From Bacillus mycoides (lineage in GTDB: Bacteria > Bacillota > Bacilli > Bacillales > Bacillaceae_G), in the NCBI RefSeq assembly GCF_018742245.1, contig NZ_CP036132.1, forward strand, positions 4,273,001-4,337,000: a DNA stretch of 64,000 nucleotides, given 5' to 3'. Position 1 is the stretch's first letter. Every line of letters starts with the position of its first letter. This document shows, one piece after another, positions 20,595-29,020 of this stretch. The notes beneath the pieces were generated by a model. It made no database searches. It was not told the DNA's origin and worked only from the letters and a program-made list of their open reading frames with translations. The translations under genes were made by a program, and so were the position numbers.

Positions 20595-20619
20595 AAGGAG
20601 GGCCTCAGCGCCTCTCCTT
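20595..20619. terminator. shared terminator ytrI / nrnA
   Basis: AAGGAGGGC with GCC-T-CTCCTT (9 bp, one bulge), loop CTCAGC; A run on the left and T-rich on both exits. Confidence 0.65.
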
Positions 20620-20643
20620 CTCTTTCGTTCAACATACAACTTC

Positions 20644-21576
20644 TTATTTACACAGCTCACGTAAATCAGCAAAAAGGCGATCCGCTTCTTCCCAAGAAGA
20701 TGCTTTTGCACCAGAAGCCATCGGATGTCCTCCGCCATTATATTGCATTGCTAATTTATTAATAACTGGTCCTTTTGAGCGAAGACGAACACGAATAACA
20801 TCATCTTCCTCTAAAAATAGAACCCATGCCTTTAATCCATCAATATTACCAAGCGCCCCGACAACACCAGATGCTTCAGTAGAAAGTACATCAAACTCTT
20901 CTAGTACCTCTTTCGTTAATTTAATGTACGCTGCGCCTTCTTCTACCATCGTGAAATTTTGTAAAATATAACCGTTTAAACGAGCAATCTTTTCTTTTGT
21001 CTTATACATTTCATTGTATAAATCTGTGAATTTCACGTCCATATCAACAAGCTCACTTACGTAACGAAGTGTTTTCGCTGTTGTATTTGGGAATAAGAAA
21101 CGACCTGTATCACCGACAATACCCGCTAAAATAAGGCGAGCTGCTTCCTTTGATATCGTTAATCCTTTATCTTTTCCATAACTGTAAAACTCATAAATCA
21201 TTTCACTTGTAGAACTAGCTGTCGTATCCACCCACGTAATATCTCCGTACGGGTCTTCATTCGGATGATGATCAATTTTAATTACCATCTTTCCTTTTGC
21301 ATAACGTTGATCACAAACACGCTCTTGATTTGCTGTATCACAAACGATAACAAGTGCATCTTCATATACACTATCTTCAATATCATCCATTACTCGTAAA
21401 AACGCTAAAGAAGGCTCGTTGTACCCAACCATATAAATATTTTTCTCTGGAAACGATTCTTGCAGAATTGTACCAAGTCCGCACTGAGAACCTAACGCAT
21501 CTGGATCCGGACGTACATGACGATGAATAATAATTGTATCAAACTCTTTAATTGCTCCTAAAATTTGCTCATGCAT
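20644..21576 (-). CDS. nrnA: NrnA oligoribonuclease / pAp phosphatase (DHH family)
   Basis: Degrades short RNA oligonucleotides and dephosphorylates pAp. 310 residues: N-terminal DHH domain with HRHVRPDPDALGSQCG (about 20-35), VCDTANQERV, and IDHHPNEDPYGD (about 105-116) supplying the manganese ligands; C-terminal DHHA1 domain with VRLRSKGPVINKLA and GGGHPMASGA. The ATG at 21576, behind AAAGGAG at nine bases, matches the family; 29 codons further upstream in frame belong to a bcr1-like repeat region and are excluded. Confidence 0.94.
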   Translation of the reverse strand: MHEQILGAIKEFDTIIIHRHVRPDPDALGSQCGLGTILQESFPEKNIYMVGYNEPSLAFLRVMDDIEDSVYEDALVIVCDTANQERVCDQRYAKGKMVIKIDHHPNEDPYGDITWVDTTASSTSEMIYEFYSYGKDKGLTISKEAARLILAGIVGDTGRFLFPNTTAKTLRYVSELVDMDVKFTDLYNEMYKTKEKIARLNGYILQNFTMVEEGAAYIKLTKEVLEEFDVLSTEASGVVGALGNIDGLKAWVLFLEEDDVIRVRLRSKGPVINKLAMQYNGGGHPMASGAKASSWEEADRLFADLRELCK

Positions 21577-21612
21577 ATGTATAATCTCCTTTTTATTCAA
21601 CTTCTTCATTTT

Positions 21613-21773
21613 ATCCCGCATTAACGTGTAGTAAGACTCCCACCTCAAAAGTATTAAAAACAATGGGGCAAAATTAATTTGGAGCCCGGATGCACGTAAA
21701 AGCCCGATTGGTGAGGGCTAATAATTAGTACGTGGGATCTCCCCACACTAATTAAAGTTTCACTTTATCCCCC
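21613..21773 (-). repeat. bcr1-like repeat element, complete copy (minus orientation)
   Basis: 161 bases. Read on the minus strand it starts GGGGGATAAAGTGAAACTTTAAT, position by position like the copy at 26367-26522, continues with an inverted pair around GTGTGGGGAGATCCCAC, the block CTCACCAATCGGGC, then GAGGTGGGAGTCTTACT and ends GCGGGAT. Size and B. cereus-group context fit the published 155-bp bcr1 family; the assignment is from memory. It fills most of the 315-base nrnA/ytpI gap. Confidence 0.7.
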
Positions 21774-21891
21774 ATTATAACGGAAAACATTTCATACATG
21801 CGAACAATTGCTTTATAATAAAAATTAGAAAGTTTAGATTTTTCTTTTTTCTAAATTGTTATTTTTATACCAATCGATGGGAGCGTGTATT

Positions 21892-22197
21892 ATGCCAGTA
21901 TTCGTCTTTTGTATTATCATCTCATTTGTGTTGTACCTCTTCTACAAAACAAAATTCTTTCGTACAAACCGTCCAATGGAGAAAGGTTGGCTCTCAGGAA
22001 AATCCGCAATGGCACTCGGCTTATTCGTCCTATTCTTTGGGATAAACCAATTCTTTTTAGAACTTTCAACTGCACGCATTATCGTTGGTGTTTTGTTTAT
22101 TTTACTTGGCAGCGCGAGTACATTTAATGGATTCCGCCAATATAAACATTTTTTACCATTAGCAGTCAAAGAAGCCGAATCTTATAAAACAACGTAA
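21892..22197 (+). CDS. ytpI: YtpI-like small membrane protein
   Basis: 101 residues, three membrane segments (about 1-19, 41-62, 66-85) separated by short basic loops. Function unknown; the gene sits at the ytpI place between nrnA and ytoI. The start MPVFVFCIIISFVLY is chosen because GGGAGCG lies just upstream. Its end shares a bidirectional terminator with the converging gene at 22205. Confidence 0.8.
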   Translation: MPVFVFCIIISFVLYLFYKTKFFRTNRPMEKGWLSGKSAMALGLFVLFFGINQFFLELSTARIIVGVLFILLGSASTFNGFRQYKHFLPLAVKEAESYKTT

Positions 22198-22229
22198 AAA
22201 AGCATCAATATTGTGATGCTTTTTTACGT
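22192..22229. terminator. bidirectional terminator between ytpI and the 87-aa gene
   Basis: 16-bp perfect stem (22192-22207 with 22214-22229), loop ATATTG, A6 and T6 within the stem, overlapping both stop codons. Confidence 0.9.
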
Positions 22230-22468
22230 CCCTTCACTTTCAAAATCGTATATGCAACAAACGCAGATGGTATATTAAAGAGATTACCTTGCACGTGAAA
22301 ATGTAATTGTTCTTCTTCAAAAGACATCTGTTTGTATAATTCTTGCTGAGATAATCCTGTTCTTTTCTTTTTTTCATGCAATCCTTGTAAATATAAATAT
22401 TGAATTGGTATCATCACAAGAAAGTAAAAGAGTGCGATACCACCAAAAAAGAGTACTTCTGATGACAT
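22205..22468 (-). CDS. small membrane protein, DUF3949-like
   Basis: 87 residues; one clear hydrophobic helix (about 6-27, SEVLFFGGIALFYFLVMIPI), a basic loop with KKKRTG, then an amphipathic part with QGNLFNIPSAFVAYTI near the C terminus. It resembles what I recall of the DUF3949 family found in Bacillus, without a known role. The ATG at 22468 follows AAGGTGG by eight bases and is preferred to a GTG four codons before. Convergent with ytpI. Confidence 0.65.
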   Translation of the reverse strand: MSSEVLFFGGIALFYFLVMIPIQYLYLQGLHEKKKRTGLSQQELYKQMSFEEEQLHFHVQGNLFNIPSAFVAYTILKVKGRKKASQY

Positions 22469-22637
22469 ATGGTATACCACCTTCCGACATCTATTATCTT
22501 ATAATACAGTTATAACATAGTATAAACTGAAATTAAATTAATATTCTGTTTTTTAACCATATAATTACGTCTCCGCATATATATCCTGCTAAAACTCCTC
22601 CACATCTTTAGCAACAGCTTCAAAACCCAATAAAACA

Positions 22638-22678
22638 AAAAAGATGGAACAAACCAAAGCGATTTGTTCCATCTTTTT
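22638..22678 (-). terminator. ytoI terminator
   Basis: 16-bp perfect stem AAAAAGATGGAACAAA with its complement, loop of nine bases, overlapping the ytoI stop codon. Confidence 0.88.
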
Positions 22679-23990
22679 ATTTATCAATCAATTGCACCAT
22701 AAGTAATGCTTTCCCGACAACATTACCTTCATGATGTACTTCTACATCAACCTTACCAAATTTACGGCCAATTTCTAATACTTTCGGATGAACCGATACA
22801 ACATTATCAATTTGAACCGGTTTTACGAAATAAATTGTTAAGTTCTCAACAATTGAATCGCTCTTCTTCTGCGCACGAATGACGCGGTTTGTTGCTTCTG
22901 TCACAATTGTTGTGAATACACCGTAAGATAACGTCCCGATTGAATTCGTCATTTGTGGTGTCACTGAAAATTGATATAAATGCTCATTTTTTGCTTCTTT
23001 CGGCGTCATAAATTGATTCGTTACAATGTCATCAATCGTTTCACCAACTTGTGGTTGACGCTGAATCATTTGCAGCGCCTGAAGTACATCTTGACGACTA
23101 ATGATACCTTGCAATTTATTTCCATCCTCCACAACAGGAAGTAATTCAATACCTTCCCACACCATCATACGTGCTGCAGCTGCGACGGACATTTTTCCAT
23201 TTACCGTAATAGGGTGTTTCGTCATAACTTTATCAATCGGTGTTTCTTTCGCAACACCAATCATATCTTTCGAGGTTACGATACCTAACACCTTTTTATT
23301 TTCATCCACAATTGGATAACGTCCATGCATCGTCTCTTCATTGTACTCATGCCATTTCTGCACTATGTCACTAGGCTTTAAATATAGTGTTTCTTCAATT
23401 GGTGTTAAAATATCTTCAACTAGTACAATTTCTTTCTTAATAAGTTGATCATAAATTGCACGGTTAATTAACGTTGCGACCGTAAATGTATCATAACTAC
23501 TCGAAATAATTGGCAATTTCAATTCATCTGCTAACTTTTTCACATGCTCTTCTGTATCAAATCCACCTGTAATTAATACAGCAGCCCCTGTTTCTAATGC
23601 TAATTGATGTGCGTTCGTACGGTTACCGATAATAAGTAAGTTCCCCGCTTCTGTATAGCGCATCATCGCTTCTAATTTCATAGCCCCAATAACGAATTTA
23701 TTTAACGTTTTATGTAGTCCTTCTCTGCCCCCAAGTACTTGGCCATCGACAATGTTAACGACTTCTGCATATGTCAGTTTTTCGATATTCTCTTTCTTCT
23801 TTTGCTCAATTCGAATTGTTCCGACACGTTCAATTGTACTAACATACCCTTTATTTTCTGCATCTTTAATTGCACGGTAAGCGGTCCCTTCACTTACACT
23901 TAAATCTTTCGCAATTTGCCGCACAGAAATTTTATGCCCTACTGGCAGGCTATTAATATGTTCTAAAATTTGATTATGTTTGGTAGCCAA
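22677..23990 (-). CDS. ytoI: YtoI, DRTGG-CBS-hotdog regulator-like protein
   Basis: 437-residue four-part protein: an N-terminal helix-turn-helix (about 15-60, VRQIAKDLSVSEGTAYRAI), a DRTGG domain (about 72-175), two CBS repeats (about 195-310, with GIVTSKDMIG and GIISRQDVLQ), and a C-terminal 4HBT-type hotdog domain (about 330-437). CBS pairs bind adenine nucleotides and hotdog domains bind acyl-CoA, so a metabolite-sensing regulator is plausible, though no function is established. Start is TTG behind GGTGAAACC. Isolated unit with its own terminator; strong identity in layout to B. subtilis YtoI. Confidence 0.9.
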   Translation of the reverse strand: MATKHNQILEHINSLPVGHKISVRQIAKDLSVSEGTAYRAIKDAENKGYVSTIERVGTIRIEQKKKENIEKLTYAEVVNIVDGQVLGGREGLHKTLNKFVIGAMKLEAMMRYTEAGNLLIIGNRTNAHQLALETGAAVLITGGFDTEEHVKKLADELKLPIISSSYDTFTVATLINRAIYDQLIKKEIVLVEDILTPIEETLYLKPSDIVQKWHEYNEETMHGRYPIVDENKKVLGIVTSKDMIGVAKETPIDKVMTKHPITVNGKMSVAAAARMMVWEGIELLPVVEDGNKLQGIISRQDVLQALQMIQRQPQVGETIDDIVTNQFMTPKEAKNEHLYQFSVTPQMTNSIGTLSYGVFTTIVTEATNRVIRAQKKSDSIVENLTIYFVKPVQIDNVVSVHPKVLEIGRKFGKVDVEVHHEGNVVGKALLMVQLIDK

Positions 23991-24237
23991 ATGGTTTCAC
24001 CATACTTTCTTTTCCCTAAATTCTTCATGTGTTGTATTTTCAGTATACTATATTTCCAAAACTGTTACACTCTCTCTTTGTATGTCTGTACTATTTTTTT
24101 TATAACAAAATGCTCCTTACATTACACCAGTCATTCTATTACAACAATGTAATGGTATTGTCATCTCGTTCGATAGTTTGTCCACACGCTTCAATATACA
24201 ATTAAGACAAGAAATGAAACAAAGGAGCGAATACATT

Positions 24238-24396
24238 ATGAAAAAGTTTTTAGAGGTTATAGGTGCTGTGTTTTTAGCTTTCGTAGATGGGAAAAAAGTT
24301 GCGATGGAATTGAATGAAACACCTGAACAGCCACGTACAAAACGAGAAGAATCAGCTAAACAAATACAGGCTTTAAAAACTGTACTACACACATAA
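24238..24396 (+). CDS. small hypothetical protein (52 aa)
   Basis: MKKFLEVIGAVFLAFVDGKK followed by a hydrophilic tail rich in Glu, Lys and Gln; a short amphipathic or weakly hydrophobic N-terminal helix. AAAGGAGCG lies eight bases before the ATG and a strong terminator (24398-24431) follows within two bases of the stop, so it is very likely expressed. No family recognised; possibly a small membrane-associated peptide. A longer antisense frame covers the same bases but has no ribosome site. Confidence 0.65.
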   Translation: MKKFLEVIGAVFLAFVDGKKVAMELNETPEQPRTKREESAKQIQALKTVLHT

Positions 24397-24397
24397 A

Positions 24398-24431
24398 AAA
24401 CCCTTCACTTGTCATTTCAAATGAAGGGTTT
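24398..24431. terminator. bidirectional terminator, 52-aa gene / UPF0173 gene
   Basis: AAACCCTTCA with TGAAGGGTTT (10 bp), 14-base loop, A-run before and T-run after; sits between converging genes. Confidence 0.85.
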
Positions 24432-24436
24432 CTTTT

Positions 24437-25120
24437 TTATAGTGTAATACTTTCTCCAGCTTCTAATACTTTCCCTGTACAATTTTGTAGCCTTCCTACA
24501 AATTGATATGGATCTTGTTCGATAACTGGGAACGTATTGTAATGCATCGGTACAACCGTTTTCGCACCAATCCATTTTGCAGCTAGAACAGCATCTTCTG
24601 GCCCCATTGTGAAATTATCACCAATTGGTAAAAATGCTACATCAATATTATTAAGTTCTCCAATTAACTTCATATCAGAGAATAACGCAGTATCTCCTGC
24701 ATGATATACCGTTTTCTCCTCTGCCGTAAACAAAATACCAGCTGGCATACCTGTATATGTAATCGTCTTATTTTCTTCATCAATATAACTAGATCCGTGG
24801 AATGCTTGTGTGAATTTCACTTTACCAAAGTCAAATTCATGTGAACCCCCAATATGCATTGGATGTGTATTTACACCTTGCCAGCCTAAAAATGTCGCTA
24901 ATTCAAATGGTGCCACAACGACCGCATTATTTTTCTTTGCTAACGCTACTGTATCCCCAACATGATCACCGTGTCCGTGCGATAAAATAATCGCATCAAC
25001 TTTTACATCTTCAGCCTTTAAATCTGTTTTCGGATTTCCTGTTAAAAACGGATCAATTAAAATAACTTTTCCATTCGTTTCAATCTTTACAACTGAATGC
25101 CCGTGATAAGATACTTTCAT
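24437..25120 (-). CDS. ytkL: UPF0173 metal-dependent hydrolase (YtkL-like)
   Basis: 227-residue metallo-beta-lactamase fold hydrolase with unknown substrate. Metal ligands are visible: early His in [10 protein letters not shown], the [12 protein letters not shown] motif (about 48-59), [10 protein letters not shown] (about 140-149) and VPMHYNTFP near the C terminus. Two adjacent ATG codons lie 6 and 9 bases after GGAGG; the second gives the usual MKVSYHGHS start, the first would add one Met. Monocistronic, convergent with the 52-residue gene and divergent from the M24 peptidase. Confidence 0.9.
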   Translation of the reverse strand: MKVSYHGHSVVKIETNGKVILIDPFLTGNPKTDLKAEDVKVDAIILSHGHGDHVGDTVALAKKNNAVVVAPFELATFLGWQGVNTHPMHIGGSHEFDFGKVKFTQAFHGSSYIDEENKTITYTGMPAGILFTAEEKTVYHAGDTALFSDMKLIGELNNIDVAFLPIGDNFTMGPEDAVLAAKWIGAKTVVPMHYNTFPVIEQDPYQFVGRLQNCTGKVLEAGESITL

Positions 25121-25269
25121 CATTACATTCCTCCCCTATTCACATTCTCACTTTTTATTCTACATGATTTCTCAATTACCTGTCTTTTCTAACATCTATT
25201 TACTTGTCATAACGCTTTCATCCGATGTAAAGTTATATTTGTAATTAAATATCTCGGGGGTGCCAATCG

Positions 25270-26367
25270 ATGAATGCTAGATTAGAAAATTTAATGCAAT
25301 GGCTAAAAGAAAAAAACGTAGAAGCTGCGTTCTTAACTTCTACACCGAACGTTTTCTACATGACAAACTTCCACTGTGAACCGCATGAAAGACTACTTGG
25401 TATGTTTGTATTCCAAGAAAAAGAACCTATTTTAATTTGTCCTAAAATGGAAGAAGGTCAAGCGCGTAACGCTGGCTGGGCACATGAAATTATCGGATTT
25501 ACTGATACTGACAGACCATGGGATATGATTGCAAAAGCAATTAAAGATCGTGGTATTGATGCAAATGCAGTTGCAATTGAAAAAGAACATTTAAACGTAG
25601 AACGTTACGAAGAATTAACAAAATTATTCCCAAATGCAGCTTTCAAATCAGCTGAAGAGAAAGTTCGCGAGCTTCGCTTAATTAAAGATGAAAAAGAACT
25701 TTCTATTTTACGTGAAGCAGCTAAAATGGCAGACTATGCTGTTGAAGTTGGTATAAATGCAATTAAAGAAAATCGTAGTGAGCTAGAAGTATTAGCAATT
25801 ATTGAGCATGAATTAAAAACAAAAGGCATCCATAAAATGTCATTTGATACGATGGTATTAGCAGGTGCAAACTCTGCTCTTCCACACGGTATTCCAGGTG
25901 CAAACAAAATGAAACGCGGCGATTTCGTACTATTTGATTTAGGTGTAATCATTGAAGGTTATTGCTCTGACATTACACGTACAGTAGCATTTGGTGATAT
26001 TTCTGAAGAACAAACTCGCATTTACAACACTGTACTTGCTGGACAACTACAAGCAGTTGAAGCATGTAAACCAGGCGTTACATTTGGTGCAATTGACAAC
26101 GCTGCTCGCTCTGTTATCGCAGATGCAGGTTACGGAGACTTCTTCCCACACCGCCTTGGTCACGGACTTGGAATTAGCGTACACGAATATCCAGATGTAA
26201 AAGAAGGCAACGAGTCTCTATTAAGAGAAGGCATGGTCTTCACAATCGAACCAGGTATTTACGTACCAAACGTAGGCGGCGTTCGTATTGAAGATGATAT
26301 TTACATCACAAAAGACGGATCAGAAATTTTAACGAAGTTCCCGAAAGAATTACAATTTGTGAAATAA
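25270..26367 (+). CDS. Xaa-Pro dipeptidase-like M24 peptidase
   Basis: 365-residue creatinase/prolidase protein, probably cleaving Xaa-Pro dipeptides in the cytoplasm. N-terminal creatinase_N domain (1-125), then the pita-bread catalytic domain with all five metal ligands: Asp in LFDLGV, Asp in CSDITRT, His in GHGLGISVHE, Glu in TIEPGIY and Glu in RIEDD. Upstream site GGGGGTG, spacing about eight. The stop codon overlaps the first base of a bcr1-like repeat. Annotated variously as pepQ or ykvY-like; exact substrate is not settled from sequence. Confidence 0.93.
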   Translation: MNARLENLMQWLKEKNVEAAFLTSTPNVFYMTNFHCEPHERLLGMFVFQEKEPILICPKMEEGQARNAGWAHEIIGFTDTDRPWDMIAKAIKDRGIDANAVAIEKEHLNVERYEELTKLFPNAAFKSAEEKVRELRLIKDEKELSILREAAKMADYAVEVGINAIKENRSELEVLAIIEHELKTKGIHKMSFDTMVLAGANSALPHGIPGANKMKRGDFVLFDLGVIIEGYCSDITRTVAFGDISEEQTRIYNTVLAGQLQAVEACKPGVTFGAIDNAARSVIADAGYGDFFPHRLGHGLGISVHEYPDVKEGNESLLREGMVFTIEPGIYVPNVGGVRIEDDIYITKDGSEILTKFPKELQFVK

Positions 26368-26522
26368 TAAAGTGAAACTTTAATCAGTGGGGGTTTTGTT
26401 CATCCCCCACTGATTATTAGCCTTCACCAATCGGGCGTTTACGGGCAGTAAGACTCCCACCTAACTTCTTTGCTCCAGCCGAATTTTGAGGTGGGAGTCT
26501 TACTGCCCACAAATAGCGGGAT
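26367..26522 (+). repeat. bcr1-like repeat element, complete copy
   Basis: 156 bases with three nested hairpins: AAAGT-GAA-ACTTT at the left end; AATCAGTGGGGG with CCCCCACTGATT; and a 20-bp stem beginning GGGCAGTAAGACTCCCACCT paired with its complement 26 bases on. It ends GCGGGAT. The size fits the B. cereus-group bcr1 family. It directly abuts the peptidase stop and the next terminator and may serve as the peptidase terminator. Confidence 0.72.
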
Positions 26523-26552
26523 AAAAAAGGTAGCGTGATCGCTACCTTTTTT
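26523..26552 (-). terminator. terminator of the lipoprotein gene
   Basis: AAAAAAGGTAGCG with CGCTACCTTTTTT (13 bp), tetraloop TGAT; overlaps the stop codon. Confidence 0.88.
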
Positions 26553-26916
26553 CTATCTTCTCTACTATTTCAAATTTCTCTACAATCATTTTTGCTGGGT
26601 AGCTTTCAAGTATTTGAGAAGACCATACATTTATTTTATCCCCTGTTTTTAATTGATCATATGCGTTTTTATCCTTAAAGCTCAAGACTGTATCTGATGG
26701 ATGCTCTTTATTCATTTGTTGTTCCATATAATTTTGCAACTCTACTTTTGTTTCAAACGTTTTATCACCGACAAAAAACACCGTGTCATTTCTTAATATG
26801 ACATACCCTTTATATTGCCCCGTCCGATTTTTGCTCTCTCCAGAAAAAGTAACATACGAATTCGAACAACTTCCTAAAAAGAAAATACTAATAAAAAAGA
26901 ATAATGCTCTCTTCAT
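26542..26916 (-). CDS. small lipoprotein, DUF3221-like
   Basis: 124 residues. The signal peptide MKRALFFFISIFFLGSC ends in a lipobox (LGSC, Cys17), so the mature protein is anchored on the outer face of the membrane. The mature part has GYVILRNDTVFFVGD and a TGDKINVWSS loop, resembling the DUF3221 (YobA) group of small beta-rich proteins with unknown role. The ATG at 26916 follows GGAGAG by five bases; 17 upstream codons in frame are not used. Single gene. Confidence 0.75.
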   Translation of the reverse strand: MKRALFFFISIFFLGSCSNSYVTFSGESKNRTGQYKGYVILRNDTVFFVGDKTFETKVELQNYMEQQMNKEHPSDTVLSFKDKNAYDQLKTGDKINVWSSQILESYPAKMIVEKFEIVEKIEKR

Positions 26917-27010
26917 AAGGACTCTCCATTCAAAAGCACTTATTTCTTGTCTATTCCTTCCTCTCATTATACTATTAATATACAGAATTTTCTAAATAAG
27001 GAGGATTTAT

Positions 27011-27841
27011 ATGTTACAACAACAGTTAGAAGAAATTCGTACTAATAATTACATAATGGCTAACACAATTCATATTGATTCCTTAAGTTCCAGTATGCTT
27101 CAACATATCGGTGTTACCGATAGCTATTTAAGAGACAAACTCATTTACTCTACTTTTTATCATCTAATCAAGAAGGACTATATTTCACACACCCACTTAC
27201 AGAAACTATTATCAGAAAGCATCAGTGAAAACTATTTATTCTATAAAATTCATACAGATGACGATGACGCTGTATTTACCCGTGCATTTACAACATTATT
27301 AATCGCCCTCATTATAGATGCGGATACAAATCATAATTTCTTATCACAGACTGATATTTCAAATGTAAAAGATAAATTAATTCTATATATGAACAAAGAG
27401 CATGACTTACGAGGCTATGTCCAAGAACGTGGCTGGGCACATAGTGTCGCTCATGCTTCAGATACATTTGAAGCGCTTGTTAATAATCCTAAACTGGAAA
27501 CTTTACATCATGAAGAAATACTACAAACTTTATTAAACAAAATTTGTGTCCATTCCATCTATTACAAATATGAAGAAGATGAGCGTATCGTTTATCCGAT
27601 TGTCGCAATGCTACAAAATGGTCTAGAGGAAGAGGTACTCATATTAGCCCTTCATAATTTAGTAGCTCAATTACAAGTTCAAAAACCAACACTACATATT
27701 AAATCGTACGAATTTCTATACGGAAATATAAAATCTTTCTTGCGCAGCTTATTTTTCAAATTACGTACAATGTCTATATGTAAAAAAACTGAACGTGAAA
27801 TTGAAAAATCACTACAAGAACTTCATAAATATTATTACTAA
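27011..27841 (+). CDS. DUF2785 domain protein
   Basis: 276-residue, mostly alpha-helical cytoplasmic protein. The central block LRGYVQERGWAHSVAHASD (about 135-153) is the hallmark of DUF2785; function of that family is not known. The His-rich pattern (GWAHSVAH) might bind a metal or nucleotide, but this is conjecture. AAGGAGG precedes the ATG by six to seven bases. It converges with the 68-residue membrane gene at a shared terminator. Confidence 0.82.
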   Translation: MLQQQLEEIRTNNYIMANTIHIDSLSSSMLQHIGVTDSYLRDKLIYSTFYHLIKKDYISHTHLQKLLSESISENYLFYKIHTDDDDAVFTRAFTTLLIALIIDADTNHNFLSQTDISNVKDKLILYMNKEHDLRGYVQERGWAHSVAHASDTFEALVNNPKLETLHHEEILQTLLNKICVHSIYYKYEEDERIVYPIVAMLQNGLEEEVLILALHNLVAQLQVQKPTLHIKSYEFLYGNIKSFLRSLFFKLRTMSICKKTEREIEKSLQELHKYYY

Positions 27842-27844
27842 AAA

Positions 27845-27872
27845 AGAAGGCCACTCAAAAAGTGCCTTCTTC
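27845..27872. terminator. bidirectional terminator 27.85 kb
   Basis: AAGAAGGC-(C)-ACT with AGTGCCTTCTT (11 bp, one bulged C), loop CAAAA; overlaps the end of the converging small gene. Confidence 0.8.
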
Positions 27873-28061
27873 TATTTCACTAATATTTATTTGAAATTTC
27901 ACGATCCAAACTGAGAAAAGGTGGACAAGAAACGCAATCACCATACATGCTCCGCTCAAAAAGGTTAATACAGGATGCGAATACACATGCCCTAAACCAT
28001 AAGATGCTCCTACGAAAAACATTGTTATGTAAATATAAATTGCTCCATGTATTTGCCTCAT
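27855..28061 (-). CDS. small two-helix membrane protein (68 aa)
   Basis: MRQIHGAIYIYITMFFVGAS and a second hydrophobic helix (about 30-54) with HPVLTFLSGACMVIAFLVH; short acidic C-terminal tail. AAAGGAGG lies six bases before the ATG. No family recognised; two-helix hairpin proteins of this size are common in Bacillus and mostly uncharacterised. An alternative longer start adds 16 residues without a ribosome site. Confidence 0.65.
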   Translation of the reverse strand: MRQIHGAIYIYITMFFVGASYGLGHVYSHPVLTFLSGACMVIAFLVHLFSVWIVKFQINISEIEEGTF

Positions 28062-28124
28062 ATAAGCCTCCTTTTCCCATATTATAACATAAATTTTCAG
28101 ATTATTCACATTAATGTATTGTGA

Positions 28125-28484
28125 TCAATATTTCTCAACTGTTACACCTCTAACAGCCGCCTTAATATATGGTGCACCTTGTAAACTTTGTAAATTCTCT
28201 GTTTTTCCAGTTACGACTACACCGTATATTGGTAAGTCTTTTGGTTTTGTGTTTTTTATTTCTTTATAGTGTTGTTCAAAATAATCACTTCGTATACATT
28301 CACTATTTTTTGCTAAATACTTTATTTGGTACAGGAACTCTTTTGAGCTTCTTGTTAAATCGTTTTTAATATCTTCATTTACTTTTGCATAGCTTCCTTC
28401 AAACCTAAAAATGTTTATAGCCATTACGGCGCTTAATAGTGCGCCACTTTTAGGATCTTTTAATCCTACATAAGAGTTTCTTTT
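28125..28484 (-). pseudogene. remnant of an anti-sigma-factor-like gene (C-terminal domain only)
   Basis: The open frame encodes about 120 residues whose end reads PIYGVVVTGKTENLQSLQG and AAVRGVTVEKY, the typical tail of the Sigma_reg_C (anti sigma factor C-terminal) family. Homologues are around 300-350 residues with a membrane helix and N-terminal domain; none of that is present. Reading continues in frame upstream of the only ATG (28424) through SYVGLKDPKSGALLSAV to a TAG at 28485 beside a T7 run. No cognate ECF sigma gene is adjacent and there is no ribosome site at the ATG. Truncation and frame decay are therefore likely. Confidence 0.6.
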
Positions 28485-28673
28485 CTAAAAAAAGTTTCTG
28501 CACATAAAAAATCACACCCAATTTGATGCACTTCTCATATAAATCTATTTTATTTTTTTCATATAAATTACCACTTTGCATAACAAATAAACTTCGGACC
28601 CAATTTCTATCTCTGTTTTAACTTGGCATGGAGCAGAAAAAAGGGGATCGCTTCTCTTTAAAATACTATTCTA

Positions 28674-29018
28674 TTATTTCATTGCTTTCTTCACAACATC
28701 TTGAATCATAACAACTTCTGTTTTCATATCAACAGACGGTGCTTCCTCATCAATACATTCATACCAAAACGCTAAATGCTTTTTATCAATTTCATGATGA
28801 GAATTTTCGACAAGAGCCCCGGCTTCTCCTTGCACAGAATACCAATATAAGTACTCTTCTCCATCTCTTATTTCCCGGAAAATTGTCTCTACATACATCT
28901 TTTCGTCGTTTAATGTCAAAAGCACTTCTTTCATATTGTCATTAAGAAGCTGCATCCATTCATCTACTCGATGACTTTTACCAGGCTTCACTTTAAATCT
29001 CGATAATTCTACATTCAT
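28674..29018 (-). CDS. DUF6176-like small protein
   Basis: 114 residues, soluble, dimeric ferredoxin-like fold expected from alternating strands: starts MNVELSRFKVKPGKSHRVDEW and contains ETIFREIRDGEEYLYWYSVQ. I recall this pattern from the DUF6176 family, for which no activity is known. It is third in a minus-strand operon: cupin, GNAT acetyltransferase, then this gene two bases downstream, suggesting a common small-molecule theme. Ribosome site GGGGG nine bases before the ATG lies in the end of the previous gene. Confidence 0.72.
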   Translation of the reverse strand: MNVELSRFKVKPGKSHRVDEWMQLLNDNMKEVLLTLNDEKMYVETIFREIRDGEEYLYWYSVQGEAGALVENSHHEIDKKHLAFWYECIDEEAPSVDMKTEVVMIQDVVKKAMK

Positions 29019-29020
29019 TT

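Noticed and set aside
24117..24392. 91-codon minus-strand frame with Cys-rich sequence
   Set aside because: Covers the well-signalled 52-residue plus-strand gene; no ribosome site or terminator of its own.
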